Assembly: GCA_026418615.1 (NCBI GenBank)
Contig: JAOAAY010000015.1
Location: forward strand, 17,206 to 81,205
Source of the DNA: Candidatus Sumerlaeaceae bacterium
GTDB lineage: Bacteria; Sumerlaeota; Sumerlaeia; Sumerlaeales; Sumerlaeaceae
Length of the DNA stretch: 64,000 nt
Direction of reading: 5' to 3'
The notes under the pieces are model-generated. The model had not been told where the DNA came from and did not search any database. It saw only the letters and a program-made list of their open reading frames with translations. Below, piece after piece: positions 26,948 through 35,337 of this stretch. The position numbers were made by a program, and so were the translations under genes. Numbering within the stretch: the stretch's first letter is position 1; each line of letters starts with the position of its first letter.

Positions 26948-29704
26948 CTAATAAAGCGCCCAGTCGGACACCGCCGCCGGGAGAGGCATATAGGTCATGC
27001 ACGAGGCGCCCTGCGCGCCAAGGTTGGGCGCCCATGCCAGATTGGTCCGCGGCGGGATGGCCGGCAGAAATTGGTTGGACCAGTAGCCCGTTGCGCCCGA
27101 GATACCGCAAAACACCTGATACGGGCCGGGGCCAAGGAGGGGTCTCGGAATGCGCAATTCAATGCCTGTGGCTGCGTCGGCGCCTGTCGGGTTGGCTGCA
27201 GTGGAGCCTGCCGCGACCGGCCCCGTATGACGATTGTCCAACGCAAGGCGGAACCCGTAAGGGATACCGTTTATTATGCCCGTGAAAGCGCCAGCAGTGG
27301 GCGCCCCGGGAGTGTGGGGCAGCGCACCGACCTGTCCGTCGAAGATCAACTGGCCGCTGGCATTCCATCGAAAAGCGTTAAGCCGTACCTGTTGACCGGG
27401 CCCGAACGCCTGCACCTGAAGAATAAGGTCGCATGTCATGCAGGCGGGCATGACGGTGCCGCTCGCGCTCTGGCTGCCAGACAGAAAAGGAGAAGACGCG
27501 CCCACGCCGTGGAGTGTTGTGACGCCGCCTGCACCGCCATCGAGGTCGAAGAAAAAATTGACCGCATTGCCGTTAGGCTCGAGGTTGCCCGCCACGGCCA
27601 CATAAACATATTGCGAATCGCTGTGAAGATAGAGCGCATCCGCCTCGCTGCCGCCGCTGTTGCCGTCGGGCGTCGGATCCGTGTTGTTGCCGAATCCGGT
27701 CCGGACTGTCTGCACAGCCACGGGCACCCCCCAGCGGGGATCGCCGATGATGGTGCCGTCAATGCCGTCATCCGGGCCCGGCGGCGGCTGGCCGGTTGTG
27801 AACTCTGTCTCAAAGCCGCCCCGCAACGCGGCACCGGCTGTGTCGGTGGCGGCCTCGCCGATAAGAACGGTGATGCGTGTAAGCGGTGGCCATCCTGTGA
27901 TTGGTGCGATGGTCAGCCGGTCCCCGGCGGCGTTCCATCCAAGCGTGACGGACGCAGCGGGAGCGACTGCAACGGCGCCGGCAACCGAGGCTTGATTCAT
28001 GGGCTCGCTGAAAGTCAGCACCAGCGGCGTTGTGGTGTCGGAAAGCGCACCGCCTAACGGGATGCTGGAGGATACCACCTCGGGCTCCATGTTGGTCATG
28101 GCTCCCGCCGGCACAAAGACATGAAAACCGTTTCCGCCCATGGACCGGCCGCCAGCGACCACGCCGCCCGCGCCGACGAGGACGGTCACGGAAGGATTGA
28201 GGGCGTCCACCAGCGTCGTGCCCGCTGCAAAGCCTGTCGGCCACGCGGAGGTGGTTTGCGTTGAGTCCGAGGTGTTGACCGCGACCAAAACCTCCTGGCC
28301 GCCAAGGACGCGCGAGTAAGCAAAAATGCCGGGACTGGAGCGCACTTCGCGGACCGTCAGGGTGCCGCGGCGCAGGGCCGGGTGATCGCGACGCAATTGA
28401 TTCAATTTGCGGATCAGCCGGTATCCGGGCGCCGTCTGGTCGAAATTGTTGCCCAGCGATGGCCCGAACTCCCACTGGCCGTCGAACATGTCTTCGCGGC
28501 AGTTGGGGTCGCTGCCGCCATTGAAATACTGTTCCGTGCCATAGTACACGCACGGCACTCCGAGCGAGGTGAGTTGAAACACCAGTGCCGCATGCAAGCG
28601 GCCCGTGCGGTTTGCCGCGAACGAGGAACTGAGGAACCGCGGATTGTCATGATTGTCGAGGAAGGTGACGAGGCGGGTCTGAGCGGCGGGATCATATGCC
28701 GCGGGAATAAGAGCGTAATGGTCTATGATGGCTTGGGCGCCGCCGCTTGCCTGTGCAAAAACCCAGTTGGTCTGATAGTATAACGGGTAATCGAGTACCG
28801 AGTCGAGCGCGAATGCCCCGCCGCCTTTGGTACCCGTGTACTTGCCAAGAAAATAGTCGTTCCCGTCCCAGACCTCACCAAACAGGAAAAAGTTGTTCTT
28901 TCCCATGGCAGCGGCGTTACCGCGGATCAACGGTGTCCATGTCTGCCAGAAGCCCAGTTCGACATGCTTCACCGTGTCGATACGGAAGCCATCCAAGTCC
29001 AGCAGCGCGATCCATGTGGTATAAATGTCTGCAAGGTGCTGGCGGATTGCGGGATCCTCGGTCTTGAGGTCGTCGAGGCCGAACAGTTCGCCGACGATTT
29101 GCTCCGGGTCTGAGAAATTGCCGATGGAGCCGTGGGCGTGCCAGTTGCTGAGCGCCGTAAACGGAGGGGCATGCTGGCGCGCCGCGTTGCGGTATTGGAG
29201 CGTGTATTGGGCTGGCGGTGCGAGGTAGGGGTTATCGCGGATAAGATTGCCGCCGTGATTGGTCACGACATCGAGGATGGTGCGGATTCCCGTGGACTTC
29301 GCGTCGGCCACGAAAGCCTGCATTTCGGCGAGCGAACCCCAATGGCGCGCAGCCGTGGTGAAGTCGCTGGCCGCATAGCCGTGATATTCCCCATCAGCAT
29401 TCTTTGGCACAGGTGAGACCCATACGGCTGTCACGCCAAGCCCCCGCAGATACCCCAGCCGGCGCCGCAGCCCCGCAAAGTCGCCGCCGTGGCCGCGCGC
29501 GCCGGCCGCCGGATCGTGGTTGGCATCCAGCGTATTATTGGACGGGTCTCCGTCGTCAAAGCGGTCGGTAATGATCTGATAAATCGTTTCATCGCGCCAG
29601 TCGGCGGGGCTGGGGGTCGCGGCGGCGGCTGACACGGTTAGGCACGCTAAGAACGCGTTTGACGCGACCCGTGCGAACCAGTGGAGCGCGCGATGTCTTT
29701 TCAC
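26948..29704 (-). CDS. Secreted GH13 alpha-amylase-type enzyme with C-terminal Big_5-like and beta-sandwich domains
   Basis: 918 residues from GTG 29704, favoured because it gives a clean signal peptide ending in SAAAATP (ATG 29770 is the longer alternative). The GH13 barrel has DVVTNHGG, nucleophile Asp near 243 in DGFRIDTVKHVE, acid/base Glu near 276 in FLFGEVWDG and transition-state Asp in FLDNHDNPRF. It cleaves alpha-1,4-glucans. After an amylase C-domain (near 440-540) lies a Big_5/SbsA-type module (PEVVSSSIPLGGALSDTTTPLVLTFSEPMN) and a C-terminal beta-sandwich of about 230 residues resembling DOMON/CBM9 (DALYLHSDSQYVYVAVAGNLEPN). It is the promoter-proximal gene of the four-hydrolase run (gaps 86, 90 and 37 bp) and divergent from the PduS-like gene. 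Confidence 0.9.
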   Translation of the reverse strand: MKRHRALHWFARVASNAFLACLTVSAAAATPSPADWRDETIYQIITDRFDDGDPSNNTLDANHDPAAGARGHGGDFAGLRRRLGYLRGLGVTAVWVSPVPKNADGEYHGYAASDFTTAARHWGSLAEMQAFVADAKSTGIRTILDVVTNHGGNLIRDNPYLAPPAQYTLQYRNAARQHAPPFTALSNWHAHGSIGNFSDPEQIVGELFGLDDLKTEDPAIRQHLADIYTTWIALLDLDGFRIDTVKHVELGFWQTWTPLIRGNAAAMGKNNFFLFGEVWDGNDYFLGKYTGTKGGGAFALDSVLDYPLYYQTNWVFAQASGGAQAIIDHYALIPAAYDPAAQTRLVTFLDNHDNPRFLSSSFAANRTGRLHAALVFQLTSLGVPCVYYGTEQYFNGGSDPNCREDMFDGQWEFGPSLGNNFDQTAPGYRLIRKLNQLRRDHPALRRGTLTVREVRSSPGIFAYSRVLGGQEVLVAVNTSDSTQTTSAWPTGFAAGTTLVDALNPSVTVLVGAGGVVAGGRSMGGNGFHVFVPAGAMTNMEPEVVSSSIPLGGALSDTTTPLVLTFSEPMNQASVAGAVAVAPAASVTLGWNAAGDRLTIAPITGWPPLTRITVLIGEAATDTAGAALRGGFETEFTTGQPPPGPDDGIDGTIIGDPRWGVPVAVQTVRTGFGNNTDPTPDGNSGGSEADALYLHSDSQYVYVAVAGNLEPNGNAVNFFFDLDGGAGGVTTLHGVGASSPFLSGSQSASGTVMPACMTCDLILQVQAFGPGQQVRLNAFRWNASGQLIFDGQVGALPHTPGAPTAGAFTGIINGIPYGFRLALDNRHTGPVAAGSTAANPTGADAATGIELRIPRPLLGPGPYQVFCGISGATGYWSNQFLPAIPPRTNLAWAPNLGAQGASCMTYMPLPAAVSDWALY

Positions 29705-29873
29705 GCCTTGTGCCTTTCGTCCAAGACCCTGCGACAGATCATTCCGGTGCTTTGAAGTAACGCTTTGCACGCCCGCTCATCGAATCTGAGCCGGGTCGCC
29801 CGACGCAGTTGATCGTTGCGCACAGGTCATGGGCTGTGTCCATACAAACCGAACGCAAGAACCGGAGCATCCA

Positions 29874-31175
29874 GTGGGTCTGACAGTTCGAAAGATTGAG
29901 GCCAACGGTGTGGTGGGCGCGGGCGGCGCCGGGTTTCCCACGCATGTCAAAATGCAGGGCCGCGCCGAATACCTGATTCTGAATGCGGCCGAATGCGAGC
30001 CGCTCCTGCACAAGGACAAGGAACTCCTCCATCACCACGCCGACCGCATCATTGCGGGCATGCAGGCTTGTGCCGCCCTTACGGGCGCCACGAAATGCGT
30101 CATCGGCATCAAAGACAAGTACACGGAGATTATTGCCGAACTGGAATCCATCGCGCCGCCCGGCTTCGAGGTCAAGCGTTTGCGCGACACCTATCCCGCG
30201 GGCGACGAGTTTATCCTCGTTTACGATGTCACGGGCCGCGTCATCCCGCCCGGCGGGCTGCCCCTGCATGTCGGGTGCATCGTGACCAATGTGGAAACCA
30301 TCCTCAATGTCGCCTCCGGCAAGCCCGTGACGCGCAAATATCTGACGGTGGCCGGCGCCGTGGCCGAGCCGGTCACGCTGGGCGTGCCCGTGGGGATCAC
30401 GGTGGGTGAATGCATCGCGGCGGCCGGGGGTGCGCTGCCGCCGAAATACGCCATTCTGCTTGGCGGTGTCATGATGGGCCGCCTTGCGGACGGTCCCGAC
30501 ACGCCCGTTACGAAAACCACGGGCGGTATTTATGTGCTGCCGGACGACCACCCCCTCGTCCGTCGCTACCGCCACGACTACAGGACCATCAATCGCATCG
30601 GTCGCTCGGCGTGCGACCAGTGTTCCTTCTGCACCGAGATGTGTCCGCGCTACCTGCTGGGGCATCCCATCGAACCTCACAAAGCCATGCGTGCTCTCGG
30701 GTTCACCATGGAGAAGGCGTCGCTCATCGTCGGGACAACCTTCTGCTGCGAATGTAACATCTGCACGATGATCGCCTGCCCGGAGGATCTCGACCCGAAA
30801 AATGTTTGCGTGCAGGATAAGGCCGTGGTGCGCGAGCAGGGGCTCAAGTGGGATCCTGCGGGACGCGAGATCAAGCCGCATGCCATGTACGACGCGCGCC
30901 GTACTCCCATCAAGCGGCTCATCACGAAATTGGGTTTGCAGGGCTATGCAAACAAGGGCGCGCTGCGCCCGGCGGAGGTTGAGACGGGGCGAGTGCGCCT
31001 GCCGCTGAAGCAACATGCCGGTGCGCCATGCGTGCCGAAAGTTTCCGTGGGCGACCGTGTCCGGCGCGGCGACATTGTGGCCGCGCCCCCCGACGGTCAG
31101 TTGGGCGCGCTGATCCACGCCAGTATTTCCGGCACGGTCACAGCCGTCAACAGCATCATCGAGATTTCAGCCTGA
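29874..31175 (+). CDS. PduS/RnfC-like flavo-iron-sulfur oxidoreductase with SLBB domain
   Basis: 433 residues from GTG 29874 (CGGAG seven bases upstream); ATG 29829 is in frame but adds an unlikely tail. The start GLTVRKIEANGVVGAGGAGFPTHVK is the NADH/FMN Rossmann signature shared by RnfC, PduS and Nqo1. A beta-grasp SLBB domain follows (VAGAVAEPVTLGVPVGITVGE). Two [4Fe-4S] motifs lie at residues 247-257 (CDQCSFCTEMC) and 291-302 (CCECNICTMIAC). PduS is the cobalamin reductase/electron-transfer protein of diol-dehydratase microcompartments. The next gene is a PduT-like shell protein, which argues for PduS rather than RnfC; no other rnf gene is present. Its electron acceptor is not known here. 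Confidence 0.85.
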   Translation: MGLTVRKIEANGVVGAGGAGFPTHVKMQGRAEYLILNAAECEPLLHKDKELLHHHADRIIAGMQACAALTGATKCVIGIKDKYTEIIAELESIAPPGFEVKRLRDTYPAGDEFILVYDVTGRVIPPGGLPLHVGCIVTNVETILNVASGKPVTRKYLTVAGAVAEPVTLGVPVGITVGECIAAAGGALPPKYAILLGGVMMGRLADGPDTPVTKTTGGIYVLPDDHPLVRRYRHDYRTINRIGRSACDQCSFCTEMCPRYLLGHPIEPHKAMRALGFTMEKASLIVGTTFCCECNICTMIACPEDLDPKNVCVQDKAVVREQGLKWDPAGREIKPHAMYDARRTPIKRLITKLGLQGYANKGALRPAEVETGRVRLPLKQHAGAPCVPKVSVGDRVRRGDIVAAPPDGQLGALIHASISGTVTAVNSIIEISA

Positions 31176-31195
31176 CAGGCAGGAGAATCGGGATT

Positions 31196-31750
31196 ATGGC
31201 CGAGGCAGTGGGGATGGTCGAAGTGTCAAGCATCGCGATGGGGTACGATGTGGAGGACGCGATGCTGAAAGCCGCCGATGTTCAACTGTTGGTGGCGCGC
31301 ACCATTTGTTCAGGCAAATATCTCGTGGCGGTTGGCGGCAGTGTGGCCGATGTGACCAGCAGCGTCGAGACCGGTGTGGCCCACGCCCATGATGGTATCA
31401 TAGACCACATCGTCATTCCCAATGTCCATCCGGCTGTGTTCCCAGCCATCACGGGCACCGTGGATCTTCGTCCTGACGAAATCCGCGCGCTGGGCATCAT
31501 CGAGACCTTCAGTGCATCGAGCGCTGTCGAGGCGGCCGATGCCGCCGTCAAGGCGGGCAGTGTCACACTGTTTCGCGTCCACCTCGCCATGGCCATAGGC
31601 GGCAAAGGCTTCGTCCTCGTCACGGGCGATGTGTCTGCGTGTCATGCTGCCGTCATGGCCGGCGCAGCCGTGGCGGCCGAGAGCGGGTTGCTGGTCAACC
31701 GAGTCGTTATCCCCGGGCCGCGCCGGGAACTGTTTAAAGAGTATATCTGA
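31196..31750 (+). CDS. PduT-like tandem-BMC microcompartment shell protein
   Basis: 184 residues from ATG 31196 (AGGAG eleven bases upstream), 20 bp after the PduS-like stop. Two BMC domains are in tandem: GMVEVSSIAMGYDVEDAMLKAADVQLLVARTICSGKYLVAVGG at 6-48 and GIIETFSASSAVEAADAAVKAGSVTLFRVHLAMAIGGKGFVLVTGD at about 101-146, with the VIPGPRRELF tail of PduT. Cys38 in TICSGKY falls exactly at the residue known in PduT to ligate the [4Fe-4S] cluster on the trimer axis, so an electron-conducting pore is expected. It is an orphan shell pair with PduS: no hexameric BMC-H, BMC-P pentamer or signature enzyme gene is in the window. Confidence 0.9.
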   Translation: MAEAVGMVEVSSIAMGYDVEDAMLKAADVQLLVARTICSGKYLVAVGGSVADVTSSVETGVAHAHDGIIDHIVIPNVHPAVFPAITGTVDLRPDEIRALGIIETFSASSAVEAADAAVKAGSVTLFRVHLAMAIGGKGFVLVTGDVSACHAAVMAGAAVAAESGLLVNRVVIPGPRRELFKEYI

Positions 31751-31753
31751 CGG

Positions 31754-32350
31754 CTACTGCCCGGCGGGCTTGGCGGCCAGCGCCTTCTCGATGGCCGCGA
31801 TGATCTCCGGCGAGTCGGGCTTTTCCCGCGACCCGAAGCGGGCCAATATGTGGCCGTCGCGCCCAATCAGAAACTTGTTAAAGTTCCACGAGATCGCACC
31901 CGGGAAGGGGCTGGTGGCGGGGTCCGTCAAATACTTGTAAATCGGCGAAATGTTATCGCCCTTGGCATGCAGTTTCGCGTAAAGAGGAAAACTGACATCG
32001 AACTTTGTCCGGCAGAACTGGACGATTTCCTCCTCCGTGCCGGGCTCCTGACCCATGAAATCGTTCGAGGGCAGCCCGATCACCTGCAGGCCCTGCGGTC
32101 CGTACTTGTCCTGCAACGCCTCGAGACCCTCATACTGTGAGGTGAAACCGCACTTGCTGGCCACATTGACGAGCAGCAGCACCTTGCCCTTGAACGGCGC
32201 AAGGCTGTTCGAAGTCACCGATTCAAAAGTTTTCATTGGCTCTATGGGCACCTCATAGATGCCAGCGGGGTTGGTCTGGTTGGCGGGCGTAAACTGCGCC
32301 GCGGCGGCGGCGGGACTCAGCAGAAGCGCGGCGATCATGCGGCGAAGCAT
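31754..32350 (-). CDS. Secreted glutathione-peroxidase-family thiol peroxidase
   Basis: 198 residues from ATG 32350 (second Met at residue 5). A signal peptide ends near AAAAAQF, so it is probably periplasmic. The GPx signature is complete: the peroxidatic Cys in LVNVASKCGFTSQYEGLEALQ, GLPSNDFMGQEPGTEEEI and the Trp-Asn of ISWNFNKFLIG, in the tetrad Cys-Gln-Trp-Asn. Cys rather than selenocysteine is used. It reduces peroxides with thioredoxin-type reductants rather than glutathione in most bacteria. Its 3' end faces the PduT-like gene with 3 bp between. Confidence 0.9.
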   Translation of the reverse strand: MLRRMIAALLLSPAAAAAQFTPANQTNPAGIYEVPIEPMKTFESVTSNSLAPFKGKVLLLVNVASKCGFTSQYEGLEALQDKYGPQGLQVIGLPSNDFMGQEPGTEEEIVQFCRTKFDVSFPLYAKLHAKGDNISPIYKYLTDPATSPFPGAISWNFNKFLIGRDGHILARFGSREKPDSPEIIAAIEKALAAKPAGQ

Positions 32351-32979
32351 CTCACAGATCCTCGGTTGCGAAACTCCCGCAGTCCCACGGGACGCGGTGC
32401 GCGAAACTACCAGCCGTCCCCTCGGCCATTCGCTCGGGCGCTGCGGGCCGGCGCTAGAGACGCTACCGGGCTCATTCCCGTATCGTCTGTTCTTTTGTAC
32501 TGGTATTTTCTGGGACCGATTCCGCCCCGCGACGCTCGACTGGCAGCCAATGATCCCGTTGCCCGGACCTGCCGGTGCGGCCGTCTCGCGTTACGACGGC
32601 CCGCTGCGGCGGTGCCGAGCGCTCCCGTGCTGCTCTCGCCGTTGACGATTTACGAAGCGTCCTGTCTGCGCGCTCGGAAATGGAATGTTCTCAAGGGGTT
32701 GCGAGTTGGGAAGGGGCGGAGATCGGCCATTCTTGCGTTCCCGGCACTGGTTAATATTGTTGAGGGTCGGGAGGTGTTCTGAGGCACACCTATTTCAGAC
32801 AAGCAGGCTTGTCGCTCACTTTCCACGCAAAAGTGATTGACAAACGGCATAATGTTTAACTCGTGAGCAACAAAAACAACAGGCTTTGCGCTGGATTATG
32901 GCTACGGAGTGACTTGGGCAACCCCGGGAACGCGTTTGCAGAACTCTGGTCCCCAAGGGGGGGTTGCTCTAGTCGCGGA
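32351..32979. other. Gene-poor interval with a -35-like box and a hairpin
   Basis: About 630 bp without a convincing gene. A 138-codon plus-strand frame at 32366-32782 has no ribosome site or recognisable fold. TTGACA at 32837-32842 has no well-spaced -10. A paired GCAACCCC (32918-32925) and GGGGTTGC (32960-32967), enclosing a smaller CCCC-AA-GGGG, lies 13 bp past the 3' end of the minus-strand gene and may stabilise or end that transcript; it lacks a T-run. The sequence from 32351 to 32640 probably holds the glutathione-peroxidase promoter. A structured RNA is possible but unproven. Confidence 0.35.
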
Positions 32980-33822
32980 TTACTCGCCTTTTTCGCAGCC
33001 TAACTGGCTCATCTGACGGTGGGCTTCGTCGAGGCGCTCGAAGCCCATTCGAATTTTCGATTCTTCGCCCGAGGCGCGCCCGTCTTGGATGAGTTGAAGC
33101 CCTTCGGCGTACATGCGCGAGATGGCAGACGCCTTGAGGCGCTTTTCAAGAGGCAGATTGGACACGCAGCCGCGCAAGTCGGTCGCGTGACTGCGCAAGA
33201 ATTCCATTTCCTGATCCGCCGCGTCGTTGTTGCGGGCGCGCAACGCATCGGCCATGCGGTTGGCGGCCCGGCGGAACTCGATGTGGGCTTGAGACGGCGG
33301 AAGCGGTTTTGCACCTTTCGTCGGGGGGAGGATGCGGCTGATGTTCGCGTTGAGCGGGCTGTGTGTGCCGTCCTGAATGACCACGCCGCCCGGCGTGTCA
33401 GCCGGCTGAGCAGGCGTCTGCGGTCGGCTGGAAACCTCTTGCGCCGGCTGGTTGGAGTCCCGCTGATTGTTAGGCTTTCCGGCAGCGGATCTGTCGGGGG
33501 TGAATCGGCGGGTCAAGCGGCGCAGTGGGCCTGCAGGTTTGTCGGAGAGGGGGCGTGCTGATTCCAGTACCGCGGTGTCGCTTTCATCGGGCGCGGGGGG
33601 TGTCTCAGCCAATAGAGACCCTGAGCGCAAGTCTGCTGGTGGCGGGACTGTCTCGGGCCGGGATTCGCCTGAACTCCGGTTGAGGATGCGCGGCAAGAGC
33701 GAGCGGCGTTCCTCTTCGCCTTTGTGAGTTGGGCCAAGTGGGGACGAATCGCTCTGCGCCTTCGCCGTGGCGACGAAAGCGAGTGCGCACGCCAGAAAAC
33801 TCAATTTGAGCCAAATCATCAT
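32980..33822 (-). CDS. Secreted protein of unknown function, Pro/Ser-rich
   Basis: 280 residues from ATG 33822 (a second Met follows at 33819). A signal peptide MMIWLKLSFLACALAFVATAKAQ is clear. Residues 25-170 are low-complexity, Pro/Ser/Arg-rich and probably disordered; the C-terminal 90 residues are helical with HIEFRRAANRMADALRARNNDAADQEMEFLRSHATDLRGCVSNLP, possibly coiled-coil, with two Cys (GCVSN, LGCEKGE) that could form a disulfide. No family is recognised. It stands alone, with gaps of 276 bp upstream and 629 bp downstream. Confidence 0.6.
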   Translation of the reverse strand: MMIWLKLSFLACALAFVATAKAQSDSSPLGPTHKGEEERRSLLPRILNRSSGESRPETVPPPADLRSGSLLAETPPAPDESDTAVLESARPLSDKPAGPLRRLTRRFTPDRSAAGKPNNQRDSNQPAQEVSSRPQTPAQPADTPGGVVIQDGTHSPLNANISRILPPTKGAKPLPPSQAHIEFRRAANRMADALRARNNDAADQEMEFLRSHATDLRGCVSNLPLEKRLKASAISRMYAEGLQLIQDGRASGEESKIRMGFERLDEAHRQMSQLGCEKGE

Positions 33823-33930
33823 GGCAGGATGATGGCGCAAACACAACTCATGCCGGATTTCAAGGGGAAGTGCATAGAGGCTTGTCATTCATGCACACTA
33901 TTGTTTCTGCTCAGTTTATATGCGTCCATT

Positions 33931-33980
33931 CGACGGCTCCGGCCGTCGGGGGTCGGCTGACCTGTCCGCATGACGGACAG
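33931..33980. repeat. Two small tandem hairpins in the intergenic gap
   Basis: CGACGG-CTCCGG-CCGTCG (33931-33948) and CTGTCCG-CATGA-CGGACAG (33962-33980), 13 bp apart, lie between the secreted protein gene and the second Wzt-like gene (gap 33823-34098). Neither is followed by a T-run on either strand. They may shape the 5' leader of the secreted protein gene or the 3' end of the ABC operon. Confidence 0.35.
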
Positions 33981-34098
33981 CGTCGGGGCGAACCTCACTG
34001 TTCGGGAACCGAATGCTTTCGGAGGCCGGTACATCCGTCTCCGCACTTCCCTATACGAGCATCCAACCGGATAGAACCGGTGCAGAAGAACGACGAGA

Positions 34099-35337
34099 TC
34101 AATCCGTCTCGCCCAGCGTTTGCCAATCCACTCGTGCGGGGAGTTCGAGAAATCGCGCCGAGTAACGCGACGGTTCAGGATCGGTGACGGTGAATGTGTA
34201 CATTCGCACATGGCAGTCAAACAGGTCTTCGAGTCCTGTTTCGCGATACAAAGACACGCTGAAGTAATAGGGGCCTGCATATAAACGCAGTTCGGGCAGG
34301 ATGACTCGGATTCTGCTGACGCCGTCGGGCAGGTCGAAGGTGGCGCCGCGCTCGCTCGAGTGTACCACCGTGACCGACTGACCCTGTCGTTCGATAACAT
34401 AGCCCACACAGACCCCGCGTTGCGGACCTCGAGCGAGGGCCTCGATCTCGACCGTCATGGGCGCTCGGCGCGCAAAGGCATGGCAAGGCTCCCCGGCGGC
34501 GTCAAGAAACCGGACGGCCCGGATGATGACCTCGCCGGATCCGACACGGGCGGTGGGGACCAATGCTGACAGGCCGGGCAGCCACTTGCCCGGTTCGCCG
34601 CCGTAGAGACGGTTGAAAATCTCGCGGTTGTACTGCTCGACGATGCGGCTGGTCGGCCCGATGTCCCGGATGTGGCCAGCCTCGAGCCACACGCTCTGCT
34701 CGCATACCGATTCGGACAGGTCGGGCATGTGGCTGACGAACAGCACCGTCACCCCATCTCGCTTCAGTTCGGCAATGCGGCGCAGGCATTTCCACTGGAA
34801 ATAGCCGTCACCCACGGCCAGCGCTTCATCTACGAGCAGGATGTCCGGGTCTGTATGGACCGCAACGGCAAACCCCAGCCGCAGCAGCATGCCCCACGAG
34901 TAATGGCGAACGGGCATGTGGATAAAGCGTCCCAATTCGGCGAAATCGAGTATGGTGTCGAGACGGCGACGGATCTCAGCACGGGGCAATCCCATCAGCG
35001 TCGCATTGAGGAAGATATTCTCGATTCCTGAGAGGTCGTCATGGAACCCCGCGACGAGATCCACGAGACCGCCCACACGCCCCTCCACGCGGAGTGTTCC
35101 TGTCGTAGGGCGTGTCACGCCAGCCACGAGGCGCAGCAGGGTGGTTTTGCCGCTACCGTTAGGGCCAATGAGGGCAAGGGACGAGCCGCTCGGCACCTCG
35201 AGCGTGATATCCCGCAGGGCCCAGTGTTCGCTGACGCGGGGTCGGTTGAGAAGCATTCGCAGCAGGTCGCGCTTGATCGAACCTCGTTTCTCGCGGCGCA
35301 GCCGGTAGCACTTGGAGACATTTTCGAAGCGGATCAT
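34099..35337 (-). CDS. Second Wzt-like glycan ABC transporter ATPase (orphan)
   Basis: 412 residues from ATG 35337, which overlaps the stop of the upstream dehydrogenase (ATGA). ATPase motifs: Walker A GPNGSGKTT, signature HYSWGMLLRLGFAVA, Walker B ILLVDEALAVGD, switch FVSHMPD. After residue 240 comes a beta-rich domain of about 160 residues (VGSGEVIIRAVRFLDAAGEPCHAFARRAPMTVEIEAL) like Wzt_C carbohydrate-binding domains. No ABC-2 permease gene is adjacent, so it may pair with the Wzm at 18.5-19.3 kb or with a permease elsewhere. Translational coupling with two dehydrogenases suggests control together with the synthesis of a sugar or lipid carrier. Confidence 0.85.
   Translation of the reverse strand: MIRFENVSKCYRLRREKRGSIKRDLLRMLLNRPRVSEHWALRDITLEVPSGSSLALIGPNGSGKTTLLRLVAGVTRPTTGTLRVEGRVGGLVDLVAGFHDDLSGIENIFLNATLMGLPRAEIRRRLDTILDFAELGRFIHMPVRHYSWGMLLRLGFAVAVHTDPDILLVDEALAVGDGYFQWKCLRRIAELKRDGVTVLFVSHMPDLSESVCEQSVWLEAGHIRDIGPTSRIVEQYNREIFNRLYGGEPGKWLPGLSALVPTARVGSGEVIIRAVRFLDAAGEPCHAFARRAPMTVEIEALARGPQRGVCVGYVIERQGQSVTVVHSSERGATFDLPDGVSRIRVILPELRLYAGPYYFSVSLYRETGLEDLFDCHVRMYTFTVTDPEPSRYSARFLELPARVDWQTLGETD

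Noticed and set aside
26792..28057. 421-codon plus-strand frame across the GH13 C-terminal region
   Set aside because: Antisense to the Big_5 and beta-sandwich domains of the GH13 enzyme; the translated sequence is low-complexity and Arg-rich.
29874..31175. RnfC of an Rnf electron-transport complex
   Set aside because: No rnfA, B, D, E or G genes are adjacent, and the next gene is a PduT-type shell protein, which fits PduS better.
32366..32782. 138-codon plus-strand frame in the gene-poor interval
   Set aside because: Arg/Pro/Ala-rich with no ribosome site, no fold signature and no coupling to neighbours.
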